Below, piece after piece: positions 1 through 14,100 of a stretch of DNA of 64,000 nt. Under the pieces are notes generated by a model that saw only the letters and a program-made list of their open reading frames with translations, was not told where the DNA came from and did no database searches. The translations under genes and the position numbers were made by a program. Origin of the DNA: Apostichopus japonicus (taxonomy: Eukaryota; Echinodermata; Holothuroidea; Aspidochirotida; Stichopodidae); NCBI RefSeq assembly GCF_037975245.1, contig NC_092571.1:21997917-22061916 (forward strand), written 5' to 3'. Positions within the stretch are counted from its first letter, which is position 1. Each line of letters begins with the position of its first letter.

Positions 1-20
1 CCAACATAATCCACAGAACC
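1..20 (-). pseudogene. 5' end of an ABCC NBD1 exon (copy A)
   Basis: On the minus strand a pyrimidine-rich stretch ends in TTCTTAG and is followed by bases reading G-S-V-D-Y-V. Copy B at 794-970 has the same layout: CATCAG, then [11 protein letters not shown]. The flanking intron (about 30-70) also matches the intron beside copy B (about 975-1020), so this is a paralogous exon copy whose remainder lies outside the window. Whether it belongs to a working transporter cannot be seen. Confidence 0.55.
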
Positions 21-329
21 CTAAGAAAAGGAGAGGAATGCAAAAGAACTTAGCCAGTTTTCTTCAAAGTAAGTCTCGTACATTTAGCACAAAACATTAA
101 ACACTAATTAGCAACTAATTCCAACAAATTTTAGGCTGTGATTGAAACTTTACTGGTGGAAACATAATTAAATATATATTACATTTTTATGAACCTTTCT
201 TTCTTATGACTAACCTTGACTGTATATTGCAGCTTTCCAGCTTAGCTGGTGTTTTTCCATCAAATCAGCTCATCTTTGAGTTTTCTGATCTTGACAACAA
301 TCAACTGTCTTTTTAATTCACCACAACCC

Positions 330-1560
<1,231 letters not shown>

Positions 1561-1689
1561 CCAATTAGCTTCATTTTGATGTTGTCATGGTTGCTTGGAA
1601 TGAGTGGAATGTGTCACTCTGTACAAACTATATCATGGAACTTGTTCAGCCTTTCTGTAAGAATAGTAGTTTAGCACAAAAAAAACAAC

Positions 1690-2225
1690 ATCAAATACCG
1701 ACTGGTTCCAACAGGCTAAGGCACCATGTCTCATACATTTAGCACAAAAACAAGAACACACCAAATACCCACTGGTTCCAACAGGCTAAGGCACTGTGTC
1801 TCGTACACTTAGCACAAAAACAGACAACACCAAATACCGACTGGTTCCAACAGGCTAAGGCACCGTGTCTCGTACATTTAGCACAAAAACTGACCACACC
1901 AAATACCAACTTGTTCCAACAGGCTAAGGCACCGTGTCTCGTACATTTAGCACAAAAACTGACCACACCAAATACCAACTTGTTCCAACAGGCTAAGGCA
2001 CCGTGTCTCGTACATTTAGCACAAAAACTGACCACACCAAATACCAACTGGTTCCAACAGGCTAAGGCACCGTGTCTCATACAATTAGCACAAAAACACA
2101 CCACACCAATTACCTTTTTCAATAGGCTAAGGCACTGTGTCTCGTACAGTTAGCACAAAAACAGACCACACCAAATACCGACTGGTTCCAACAGGCTAAG
2201 GCACCGTGTCTCCTACATTTAGAAA
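1690..2225. repeat. 69-bp minisatellite, about 8 copies
   Basis: The landmark CACCGTGTCTC recurs at 1861, 1930, 1999 and 2068 (exactly 69 bp apart). Related starts lie at 1722, 1792, 2133 (a 65-bp step) and 2202. The unit also holds TTTAGCACAAAAAC and GGTTCCAACAGGCTAAGG. Since 69 is 23 codons, the array is open in several frames, giving repetitive apparent proteins with no other coding evidence. Confidence 0.93.
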
Positions 2226-2310
2226 TGATCTTGACAACAATCAACTGTTGAGAGGACAAGACTGATGTTCATGATACTGGCTCATGACTGATGTTTTCCT
2301 TGAATCTTAC

Positions 2311-2404
2311 TTTTTCTCCAATTTCTGTTAAATCACCTCCAGATAACACTTCCAGATCTCTCTGTAGAGGACAGGCTTGAAGGATCTTCTCGTATTTGGT
2401 GGAG
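2311..2404 (-). pseudogene. ABCC NBD1 exon fragment, copy C (5' half missing)
   Basis: This stretch is nearly identical to the 3' half of copy B (lysine-tyrosine-glutamate...[10 protein letters not shown]) and, unlike copy B, keeps an intact donor GTAAGA on the minus strand at 2305-2310. Homology stops abruptly at 2404 with no acceptor there, so the 5' half is lost. The shared downstream intron (about 2226-2310 versus 715-793) shows that exon and flank were duplicated together. Confidence 0.65.
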
Positions 2405-5400
2405 ATTATCTTTCAACCACTTGTTCTAAACCTGATCCAGCTTCATTACAGACATCCAAGACTCACAATTTTCCTTCAATTTTCTTCTTTCACCTGAGAC
2501 AGTATTGTAAAAGATAAGAAGATTTCATATATTGGAAAGCAGATAGACATTGCAACTAGACTCATTTTTATACACTCCCTCCCTTCCTCCCCTCCCTCCC
2601 CCTGACTACCTAAACAACCCTGACTGCTGCCTCATTGATATAACTATGTATAAACAAATGTATATGATTGTGGTTTAATGGCAGAAATAAACGAAACAAA
2701 TACCAGAGCTTAAATATTTCTGTGTTACTATAGTAAACTGCATACCCAAACGGAAGCATTACAGAATCTTCAATGTCTCAGACCTCCAGCAGGATGTTAC
2801 AGTCACAGTTCATGGAGTCTCCTTGTGAATCAGTGTGGCCAATGCAATGCTGTAAAGACAAATATCAAAGCAATATGTACAGTATATATATACCTTTGGT
2901 GTGAAATAAATTTTAGTATTTTTTTTTAAAGTAGTTTTACATAAGATCATCTTCCAGTTTGCGTATGCAGATACCTTTTTGATGAATGTTTACAAACATG
3001 AATAAACTGTACCTCTTTTTGAACTAGTGCCTGTTTATTTTTAATACTTGCAATATGACTCTTTAATGAACCTTACTAGACATTGCTATCAAACCTATGG
3101 AGTACTTCGTAAAATGCCAAAACTTCCTTTGATACATGTATATTGTTCACTATAATGGTCAAGCTGATTGAAAGGAATGAATTCAACACAATTTGAGAAC
3201 ATTTCATCAGCCAAACAATTTGGAGAGCATGTACTAGTTTTAACAAACTTAGCAAGCACATTCATGAGGAACTGGAAAATTGAAAAATGTCTGAAATAAA
3301 CATCATTCTTGAAACGAGAAACTTGACAAGTGAAATAAGGACCGACACTTAAGCTACAACATGTACACTTAGCAAAGATGAAAACTGGCTTTTCAGCCAA
3401 TACACAAGTACCAACAACATATTAGTATAGTCATGGTAAACCTTCATGTGCTTCCATGACTTCTAGCACCTGTGTAATAATATTCTATATCAACAAGGAC
3501 AGAGATACTATATCTTGTACTTATCTCTCAATACTCTTAATATGTGTTTACCATGAGTTGTGTTCCTCACAACTTTCAATCAATGTTTTCAAACTAAAAA
3601 CCAAATTAAAGACAATTACTCAACAATGAGAGGTTGACTTAGCAAAGTTTGAATTCGGTTTAATAATAATCAGTTTCAGTGAAACAGTTCTGCAGACCAT
3701 AAAATCATGCCTTAGGCATCAAAAGAAGGCTATGATCTGATAAAGATATGCCGAGAGTTGGACCAATACTGTTAAGCCTAGCTTCAGGTCAAAATTATGC
3801 TAGTTGATCAAATTAATACATGTACAGTATTTAGTTGCCTATGCTAGGTAACATCAGCTTTCACGGAGTTTTCTCCATACTTGAACCATCACTAACATCA
3901 ATTAGACCACAGAGCTATAGGCCTAATTGCTTGAGAATTTCATTTTACAAAGTACTGTTGCTTGTATAAGAAGCCTAGGATAGGCTAGTTCGTCCTCATC
4001 TCTATCTAGCCTTCGCTTTGGTAGGCTAGCCTAGGTTTCCCATTATCATTTGGTGGTATGCCTAGCCTGGGGCCATTTGTTCCCTCCCCTAACAACGTTA
4101 TTTTCCTCCCACTTAAAAGTTGAGTAACTTACCTCCCCTACATCATAGGGGAGTCAAGTACATTTTCACTGGAAACTAACATTTCCAGGGGAGTTAACTA
4201 AGGTTTTTCATGGGAGGCATATTGGCTAGGCTATGTGGAAAGAATAGATGTTGTAAGTGGAATAACTGTAAGAAAAGATTTAAAGGGAGAAAGGTAAAGT
4301 TAAGGGTGAAAAATAACATGGTTAAGGAAACTAACATACTATTTTCAAGGGAGGAGACTGTTGTTCTGTAGGCTCTGACTGCATATTCTTGTAGAGTAAG
4401 CTAAAGAAAGTTGTGATAGTATGAAAATAGAAAATGTGACCAGGTATCTTCCTTGTGTAACTGTTCAGTGATTGGAAGATAAAAAATGTTTGTGAATAGG
4501 CCGGATTGTTTGCATAGGATTGTATGCGAACATGGGGTAATTTACATGCGTGGAATTCATAGTGGTAATGGGTTGTTTGCTTGTATGGCATTCATTGTGG
4601 GAATGAAATAACATAGACAATTTAGCCTATACAGTAGGTATGCCCTCCTTGGTTCCTCTCCTTGTTTTCCTATTTAGGGCCTACCAGTTTCTTCAATTAC
4701 TACAAGTACAAGTGTCTCTTTGAAATGTTCCTTTCTTTCACCAAACTCTCCTAAATCAAAAGACACATTTACTACGTACAGTTGCTTCACTACCTACATT
4801 AATTCTTTCCACAGCCAAGCCGTCTTTCTTTCCTCCCCTGAAAAATGTTGGTTTCAACCCCTAAAAATAATTTCAGGGAGGAAACTATTGTTTTTATTCT
4901 TGTAAGTTGGAGAAGAAACCAACGGCCTTGCCTGTCATGATGGAAAAAAAAAAGGAAAGAGAGAGAGCTTTCATCCTAAGCTTATTTGTCCGGCTGCGAG
5001 TTAGTTTCTTGAGGATGTGTTACTGTTAGTGTTAAGTGCTAGATGGCATAGCCTAGGCTACTGTATGGTAGGCTGTACTAGCCTTAACCAGAAAGTAATT
5101 AGGCCTAGGCCCAACCAGCTAGGTCTAGTATTTTGTCGGAAGATATAAAGTGACTTACTTTACTTACGTTAATTGTCTAGTGAATATCATATTAGGCCTA
5201 GACTAGCATTCCAACTAGTATAGACGCCAGTGCCTACGTGAGCTAGCCTATCGTTAGGCCTAAGCGATACTATTATATGATAGGCTAGCGTAATTTCTCA
5301 CGCTCGCTGACTCAAACAATGTGAAGTACTAACTTGCTCCACAAACCTAATACACAACCTTCGAGCTGGCGAATATATCTGCCATTCACATTCTTTGGCA

Positions 5401-5740
5401 GTTACCCCCCATACAGAATAGGCTACAAATTACAATTACGTATGAATTGTTAGCCAACGGCTGCCAGGAAGCGAACTGCACTGCTCGTGTAACCACCTTT
5501 CGTGAGTTTTATATACAGATCCATAGAAATGTACAGATCATAATTCGCGCTCCGTTGCTTAACCTTTGACCATGACCGCGTGCGTCTATGGCAAGCCATG
5601 TGGGACAAACACCGCATAATATATCAACGTATTAATTGAAAAAAAAATAAACTAGCAATGACATGCTAGATGCATTTCCATTTGCAATCATTACATTTAC
5701 AACGAAACAATTCAAATGGTCTCATAACATAGGCCTAAGG
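2405..5740. other. No confident gene; one weak exon candidate and AGGCCTA-rich DNA
   Basis: I see no convincing gene. Two overlapping minus-strand frames of 60-100 codons at 3076-3400 lack family features. At 4080-4910 there are several copies of a CTCCCCT / AGGGGAG motif in both orientations. From 3960 to 5300 AGGCCTA and CTAGGCTAG words are dense. Confidence 0.5.
2778..2849 (-). CDS. Possible terminal coding exon, family unknown
   Basis: A good acceptor (TTTGTCTTTACAG on the minus strand) precedes 23 codons, cysteine/histidine-rich at the start (H-C-I-G-H-T-D, then N-C-D-C-N), ending in TGA. I do not recognise the protein. The same DNA reads IFNVSDLQQDVTVTV on the plus strand, also protein-like but with a poor acceptor, so strand and reality are both uncertain. 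Confidence 0.2.
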   Translation of the reverse strand, partial: HCIGHTDSQGDSMNCDCNILLEV

Positions 5741-6404
5741 TCATTAAACATGTTGGTCAAGATAATTTATTGAGTTCGCTGCGAATCTCGTCAGAAAAGT
5801 TGTTTTAATGACCAATATATCATTACCCGAATGGGTTGGTCTGGCATTAGGCCTAGGCGGGACCGTAGGCCTACTGTCATGCATGATCAACCCGGGGGGG
5901 GGGGCGAGGGTGTAGGTCTGGCGTATCCATGGGACAGACATTCTAAAGATAATAATTTACACTTTTTGAGGGGGACTCTTGGGGCGAATCTTGACATAAA
6001 AATGTCAGCCTTAAATTGTTTAGCTAGCTGCATGAACATTTTCAGATACAACAAATTTTGGCAAAAACTGCTTCAATTTTGTGATAAAATGTCACATTTG
6101 GGATTTTTTAGATAAATTGTCTGAATTTTTAACCCATTCTCCAATATAAATGAAGGTATTAAATGAAATTCACTGTTTCTGTAATCCATGTAGAGGTTTT
6201 GTTCTTAAAGTACAGTCTTACCTTTTTGTGCAGAGTTTTAGAATATCTGTTCCTAATTATGCATGTCTTGAAGTAGAGGTTGGGTAAAGTAGAGGTTTGC
6301 TATATTTTAATAGAATCAATAGTTATATCTACTTCAGTTGCTGTAACTGTATCTTAGGTGCCCCCCCCCCTCCCTCTGCCAGGTTTCATCTAGGATGATC
6401 CACT
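5741..6404. other. Non-coding stretch with poly-G and poly-C runs
   Basis: No gene is supported. It contains a 10-base G run near 5893 and a C run at 6361. The open frames at 5744-6115 are short, lack family features and cross the G run. Confidence 0.5.
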
Positions 6405-6648
6405 GGTGCTGTGATCGAGTGGATAAAGGCAATGGCATTTGAAGCAATGAGGTTTGGCAATCAGGAGGTTCTATGTAAGGTGGGTTTATCATCCAAGAGC
6501 AGTCTACAGTTTTCCCATCTGAAATGAGTTTCTAAATTTTATATAAAATGTTGAATTGGAAGCCACCCGTAGTGTAAGTTGTGATCCATACGCCTGTGCG
6601 GGCTTCTCCCACATTTGTGTTTGGTTAAGCTTTGTAAAAATAACTGCC
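6405..6648 (+). mobile_element. tRNA-Ser-derived SINE, copy 1 (degraded)
   Basis: This aligns over its whole length with the SINE at 60906-61190. Both have a tRNA-like head (GTGATCGAGTGGATAAAGG is the A-box region), AATGGCATTTGAAGCAATGAGG around the anticodon arm, a body with GTTTTCCCATCTGAAATGA and TGTTGAATTGGAAGCCACCC, and an end in TTGTAAAAATAACTGC. In this copy the B box has been deleted: the sequence jumps from AGGAGGTTC to TATGTAAGG. It is therefore an old, transcriptionally dead insertion. Confidence 0.85.
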
Positions 6649-9600
6649 TTAAGGGCCTTGTAACCCCATTCTTATCTTTGGAGTGGGGGGAGGGGGTATC
6701 TGCACCTGTTGGATGTGTAGTGCAATTGGACGCCAAGATTAAGAAACAGAAAACCACATTTACATAATGTTACAGCTCTGATATAAATCTTAGCTTTATA
6801 AGAAACTCAAAGGACAGCCATTTATTTTACCACTCCGTGGAAGCTGGAATCCTTTTTATTTATCAACAGCATACATACACACCATAATTGAATTATAATT
6901 AAACAGTAACATAAAAGATAAAAGTACTAAAACTGAAAACATGATAAGAAAATGACATCCCTTGATGAAAGTACAATGAACTGGAGCCTCTGGAGAGAGA
7001 TGTATACTAATACAAGCCTTTTAATTAGGTTGTGATATTGTGTGTTCAATCACATCTATAATAATCAACAATGTGGGTAATCATTAATAATTACTCATTT
7101 GAGTGTGAAAATAAAGCCTACAGGTTGTCAAATAATTCATTGTTAACAGTTAGATCATATAGCAAACAGAACAAGTAGCTACAAAGGAACGTACTTCCTT
7201 CATAAAATATCGACCCAAGTGTCTTGCAGCATATATTATGTAACTTAATTATACTCAACTATCAGAGTGAACAACAGAGTAAACAACTCTACAGTAAAGG
7301 CCACCATTTGAATACTGTACTATCTTCTAAATGAATGGAAACAGTTAAAAAGATAGTTCATACTGTCCCAGTCTTTGATACACTGTGTATGAAACCGGTG
7401 GGGATTATAAAGGTAGGTTTTACACGCTTCACAATGATGTAAGAAATATAAGGGTAATAAAAGGAATATCATACCATCAAAGAATATATAACATTAACTC
7501 AAAGGTACATCTTGTCCTTTGATGTTAAAGTCTCACTATGCATTCCATCTGGACGGTCTGAATAATAATGTTTTGGAGGTTTCTATTCTCGCTCGTTCTC
7601 TGAGATTCGGCCAAAATATTTGGCAAACAATGCACCTACAAGATTGTCTGCTTATTAACTACACAATGGTACCAAAAAAGGGTTAGGGAACAGTTTGTTC
7701 GTGTTTATAATGGAAGGCATAATGGGGCTTTATACCTAAATATCACATGAAAGTAAGTACAAACAATGAAGGATATTCATCAGAACACAACTACGAGGCA
7801 AGTTATAAAACCAACCAATTTACTCAGTTTTGAAATGTAAGTAAAAACAGAGGAGCTGTGTGCTATTCATGACCAACATTTTTGTTTGTGTTTACGTCAT
7901 ATGAAAAACTCAAAATACCCATATCCCAATGGATTTAAAGAAAAACTTGAAACCATAGAAAATAAGTTGACAGTCGGGTCAAGTAGCTACTGGATAGTTC
8001 CCTAAAAACACTTTAATGAGTTTTACTTCAGCACCGTCGAAATGGGTGCAATTAGTCCGTAAATATATGATGCTTGGCATGGCAAAACATGGATGGGACT
8101 GATATTGAGACTTTCATATTTAGAGAGGACAGAAACAAACAAACAAGCAGAGACTTAAAGTTGAATCCAGATGTCCTTTTATCACTGAATGGAGAATTGG
8201 TTGAGAGAGCATTTCAGAGACGAAGCCTGAATTGAAAGCTAAAAGATCAATCAATTTTGTGAAGCAGCATTTAACGTACTACACTTTTCATTCAATTCTA
8301 ATTACCACAAGGTGAAGGCAATATTATGCAATATTTCTGTACGAAACCCTTGGTGTATTTCTCCCCCTCCAACCCACGCCCAAAGAGGTGCAACTTCACA
8401 TGGCTAATTAGCCTGATCACCTCTGTCCCTTCTGCTATATGAAAAGTAAAGTAAGACATCTTAACCTCTCTTACATTTGATCTTTCTGTGGTTTTAAGAA
8501 TTTTGCATATTTTAAATATTCAGGGTGGCATTTAACCCCCCCCACTTCCCCACACCCATCACCCTTCACCACCAAGAAAAATGAAAATGGATGAAGTAAA
8601 CAGGGTGAGAGAGAACTTCAGTTGCTACTGATGTTTGTTCTAATAATGTCCTCATAGATAATACGGAAACCTCAAGTCTGCAATATAAATCCACCGTGAC
8701 AAAATGATGATATTTCGGTTGCTTTTATTCCCAAGATGCGCTATTGTTCTTGTTTTGTTATTAAATTTATTTCCTATTCCTGTTGGCCTGGTTACATACC
8801 GTCACGAGAATCTGACAGTGGCGCATCCTGGTCGACCGAGTGGGGAAGGAAAACCAAAACTTGCACCAACATCAACGACAACGACAGAGTAAATACAGAC
8901 TTGTGACAACGTCACAGCAAAATCACATCATTGTAGCAAATGCCCAAAAAGATGGCTGAATTAAGAAAGAAAACAGTTTCTCCTTTCTCCCCTCTTTTTG
9001 GTCGAGGCAACATCCCAGTTTGGAGAGAAAGTCAAGCAATTTTTGGGGATCTAGTTTAAGGAGATTGAAGAAAGACAGGGTTTAAAGGTGACATGCACTA
9101 CTGTAATTTGACTAAAAGTGGAGCCATAATCCATGCAGGCAATTTAGATTAAAGGAGCACTTCTTTCCCCATTTTCTTTTGTTTTAAACTGTTTGTTTGC
9201 CAAACACTAAAGCTAGAAACAGTAAAAACATGGTAAAGACTAACGCTAACAGCTAATATGGACATAGTCGGAGGTTAAAACTTCCTCTTTGTGTAATTTC
9301 TATCATTTGAACATCAATTATGTTCATATTTGATATGGAATACATGGTTTGGTTTTTTATTGAGATTTTTCAAGCTGAATGCTACTTTAACTGAACAATA
9401 AACATAGAGTCTGGCAGGATCAGAACCAATGTTTTCAGAAAATCTGGCAAATCTAAAATAATATTCTTTGAGAATCTCCTGGGTATTAATTCTCTAAACT
9501 ATAGTTTCATTATGAAATGATCTTCTTGTATTTTTTTTCTTTCTGATGTTCAGCAAAGATACACACATTACCATAAAAACATTTTTTCATGCAAAAAAAG

Positions 9601-11054
9601 GGTGAAAGTAAAGCTTACGAAAACAATATCACTTCAAAAATAATTTCAAAACAAAACATTCAATTGAAAAGTAAACAAAAGCTGCAGGCAAGTCTTTCAA
9701 ACATGTGAGTCTAGTCAAACCAATCCGAAAACAACTGCAATTGGGGGGGGGGGGGGGTGGGGATAGGTGGGGGTAGAGGTTGGGTAGAACAGCACTGATC
9801 AAACCGAGTTCACCAACAAAAGTAAAGCAAAGCATTGATTTATGACTCACATAAAAGGTGACATGATTTCTACACTTAAAACTAATCACTTTGTGTAATC
9901 ATTAACGAAGAATATCAAAACAAGCCATAACTGAAAGATATTTGTTTCCGAGTAAGCTGGCTTTAGTAAGTTGAGATTGATCAATTAATTCGATCTTATC
10001 AATGGAAGTTTGTTCAACCTATTGATTTTAACATGAAGTGCGACTCCAGTGGCATGTCCAAGTACTAGCTTCAGTGTCAATTTACCCACACATTTTACTG
10101 GGTGGAGTGGGGTGGGGGGGAGGAGGGGGGAGTGGCTAATATCTCAACTTTTCCCCATAGCTCATGTACTTTCTTGTGGTACATTCACTGATATTACTTA
10201 CATAGAACCTAACGTAAGGAATGTCGAGACCATCCGTCATTTTCACCACACTTTAATAAGTACACATGAATGGTATCCTAACGACTGTCACACCAGGCAC
10301 ATTGATAAAACAAAATTGCCCCCCACCCCATCCCTTTTATTTTCTCTCTTTCTATTACTTAGTGCTTGTTTTGGATTAATGATGAAGATTTTTACAATTT
10401 TTCTAAGCAAGGATACTTAAGTTTTTGGCAGCCCATTGGTAGGTGCAGTCAAGATAATGCTTAATCAAATAACATAAAAATAATTGTTGGGATTGGGGGA
10501 TAGGCCAGCCAAGCTATTACCTAACTACAGACAGAAAAAAAAAGACTTTCTATTCTTAAGTAAACTGGTACCTTGATCAAACTTTACCACATTATTAGAT
10601 CTTGATCAATGTTTACAATATTACTAGAGGGTCATCGGGCTGATACAGGTGGTTTACTCTCGAACCAGTGTAAAAGCTTAAATAAAACAGGACACTGTTG
10701 TGCTGGTATGAGACGCGTTAGAACACAACAGGTAGCGAGGGCGCTTTATTCTGTCCTTGTCTACAGTAGCATACCCGTACAACTGCTGTGTAACCCTACA
10801 CCAACTTATCACGGTCTTGTCCATGAAACAAAAAGCCTTATCAGCTGACAAACTACCGAACTTAGTCGGTATACTTTATACTACTATGCAAATCATAAAC
10901 AATCTATAAACAGAAATAGGTGGGTGGCTCTGCTCTTCATAATCTAAAACAAGAGATATCCTTTAAGAATGTGGACTTAATAGATAAATGCAGAGGGGGT
11001 GGGGAGAAGAATGGAAGGTAGAGGGGGCCAGAGACAAGGAAATTTCCAACGCAC
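6649..11054. other. No confident coding sequence; downstream of the last adducin exon seen
   Basis: This lies 3' of the adducin exon at 11055-11147 on the minus strand and may hold the missing C-terminal exon and 3' UTR, but I could not recognise them. Open frames at 8704-8892 (hydrophobic start), 9629-9889 and 10049-10420 have no family features. There is a long G run at 9741-9755. Confidence 0.5.
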
Positions 11055-11147
11055 CTGTGTTCTGCAAGCATCTCCATAAGTTATACCTGCCAGAACTTCA
11101 GAGATGGGTCCAGGGTGCGTCTTATCCCCAAAACGCTCTTGCCTAAT
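11055..11147 (-). CDS. Adducin tail exon (31 codons)
   Basis: The acceptor AATTTCAG precedes IRQERFGDKTHPGPISEVL and AGITYGDACRTQ, ending at donor GTGCGT. This corresponds to the conserved adducin tail segment KIREQ...AGPQSQVL. Exactly 31 codons in phase 0, no stops. Confidence 0.75.
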
Positions 11148-14100
11148 CTGAAATTCAAAGAGTAGACAACATCCTCGTTGGTAACATTATAACACTTCTA
11201 TTCATAGTCTCTCTGCCATTAAGGATGAGGCATTAAAAATTCATGCCTTTTGCCACTGCGGTCCTGGCACCAGCTGCAAGGAGCATGTGGCATGAGTGCT
11301 AAATGCCTTGTTCTGTTGGATGCAGGTGTGACCTCATCAATTTTTCATTTCTGGGTAATATGGTTACGGAAACTTCACCGGCAGACACTCTTTGGGACAT
11401 CTATCAAAGATGTCAGAATGACAGAACATATAACATAGCACTAAGAAGACACATAACATAACACTAAGAGGACATTGAATAGTGATACTAAGGAGGAGAG
11501 ATTTAAGAATGTTTAAAGTTCTCACAGCAAATTTTTTAGGCTTGCTAAGGGTCTGCTGTGTGTAAAATGATCCTGGGTGGGAAGGGGTCGGGGGCGTGAG
11601 GAAATATACACCCATCCGCTTCAACCTACCATAAAAATACAAAAGTAGTAAATAGCACAACTTAAAAAACTTTCTTGGGTGAACCCTCCCTACATGTGGA
11701 AATGGCTCCCTAAATGGGGAGTCCGCTCCCTACAAGGGGAGAACCCTACCTACGTGGGGAGTCCGCTTCAACGAATCCAGGGCAACACCCACTGATACAC
11801 TTTTACATTATCTTTTTTTTTTTACCACTTTTTCTATAACATACCAGATACATCATTCACTCCTCGGAAGACTGAAGTAGGGGAAAGGCGAAAAAATGGG
11901 AAAGAAGTGAGAGGAAGGAGAAAGTGGTGACAAATAACAACAAGAGCATCAATGATGCAGTATCTCAATACTGGAAGTTTTAATTTTTATTCCTAATTTC
12001 AAATCTTTGCTCTGTCTCTACAATTATCAATATCAATCATGGTACAACAAATATATAACTTGCATTTTTGCCACGAATAGTCTCTGCAGGTTACACTTTA
12101 TCCTGCTAGTCTTGCCTTTAGCGCTCATTGCCTGTTAGTCGAAAGAACGACGTTGCAAGGTTTAGTAATGTCATAGAATATTTAAGAACTTGTTTTTTAT
12201 GTGGTATCCTTCATCTTAGGTCCAGGGATGTAAGTGCAGCCAAAAAAAAAAAAAAACCGGAAAACTATTCGGAGACCCCGGGTGAATGCCGTCCTAACAC
12301 ATCCTACTCCTAGCTCTGACTACTTACACACTATCGTTATGTTAGGCTAGCTCAGAAGTATTAGCGCTAACACATCTTACCCCTAGTTCTTACTACTTAC
12401 ACACTATCGTTATGTTAGGCTACCTCAAAGTTACGAATACGTCGCAGCGAACTACGGAATAAAAAACAGTCTCACATTCGAATGCGATCACAAATATCGA
12501 CTTTCATATGCGTATCCCGTAGATTTCCGCCGCTCACAAATATCACAAGCGTTAATTCCGAAAGTTATGTCGAGCACCAGCAGTTACGAAGATATTAATT
12601 AGCAGTCCAATCAACGTGAATTAGGCAAGGTTTTTCAAAGAACAGAAATGAGTTATGGCGATTTGAAGTTCGCACGTACGCAACGATATTCACATGGCAC
12701 AATGTTGTACAGTGCAATGCGATGATGCGAAACAGGAATGGTATTTTGATTGATCGATGAGTGAAAGTTGAAGTTAGCTTGCTGCAACGGGCCAGGCATT
12801 TTTGCCGCGTTGTGTCTTTGATATTCGAACAATTTTGTGGAACTTTATTGGAATAAAAAAAAAACCGGATTTCCGTAAAAATACGGAAGACTTACATCCC
12901 TGTAGGTCAGTCTCAGTTGGACTTTTTGGTCATATAGTTTGACGTCAATGACAACAGCCAAATTAGAAGAGGCGAACAACTCGACCATATTCTTGATGCC
13001 TGCCTTGAGAGCTAGGCCTATTGACCTACTGTATGTTACTGTAGACTGTAGTGGTGACTACCATCAAAACTGTGTCCACTTCTAGATATCAAAACAACCC
13101 ACGTTTTTCCGCGTACCTAACTACAGAACAGAAAATTGTTCGCGAGGGTAGCCATTTTCGTATATCTAACATGTAGCTGTTATGAGTCATAGCCAATCTG
13201 CTACAAAACAGACTTGGGGGCGGGGCTTAATCATCAAAAACGGACCTTTTTACTAAAAGTAGGGGCGGCAGCTCAGTGTTGTTTTAAGAAAGAAAAATCA
13301 TTTAAACATCAAATCAAGCAAATAAAAGCCATTAAATGTCATATACAAGTAGTAAAATTCTTATTAATACCTACCTGTAAACAACAAATGAAAGTTTAAA
13401 ATTTTAATAAAATATATAATACATAGGACCCTATCTTAGACGATACCACTGTTGAAAGACAGTTCTATTCTATTCTCTTTCATAAAACATAAGTTTTGGA
13501 GCGTGTGCAAAACAGGTCTGTCAAAGTGTGTTTTCAGTCCAAATTGGCCCGATTTGGACATAAATCGGTGAAAAAGTCACAGAATGAGATACAATTCTGG
13601 AATAAAAAATAGTAACTTTTGTTGGTCTATATGATATATTCTTGCTCTGGAAATTCCAGAGAAAAAGAACTTTGTTTGAAGACGCTGAAAAATTTTTAAG
13701 AGAAGAGAAAGTCCCACTTACTGTTACAATATCTCTATACATGTAATGTATTGAGATAAAAATAAAACAATCAATTAGAAATAACAGTGTATAACGTCAT
13801 CAACGTACAGTTTAAACCTTCTTCTTGTACTTCTTATGATCTTGTCCCTGTCTTGCAAACTGTTGTGGATCAGTGATAGCGACTGCATCACCACTCTTGG
13901 GGTCCTTGTCACCTACCCACTGTGAAAAATGTAACCAGAGAGAAGAGTTGTGGATGACGCATAATCACTGGGTTTCCATTTGGCCTGTTTCCTACAAGAT
14001 TTCTAACCGCAGGAGCGTAGCCAGGGGGCGAAGGGGGAGACCGCCCCCCCTCGATTTTTTTTGTATTTTTTTTTATGATATCGAAGTTTTATAGTAGCTG

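Noticed and set aside
1739-2153. Repetitive open frames of 127 (-) and 80 (+) codons with a 23-residue repeat
   Set aside because: They follow directly from the 69-bp minisatellite, whose unit is a multiple of three; both strands are open and there is no other coding evidence.
3076-3400. Cys-rich frame of 101 codons (-) with an overlapping second frame
   Set aside because: Two overlapping frames on the same strand are both open, with no family signature; it looks like chance in AT-rich DNA.
8704-8892. Small secreted-looking protein of 62 codons with hydrophobic start
   Set aside because: No conserved mature part, and it lies in the probable 3' region of adducin; chance is more likely.
10049-10420. 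A 123-codon open frame
   Set aside because: No recognisable domain, crosses G- and C-rich simple sequence, and no splice or start context supports it.
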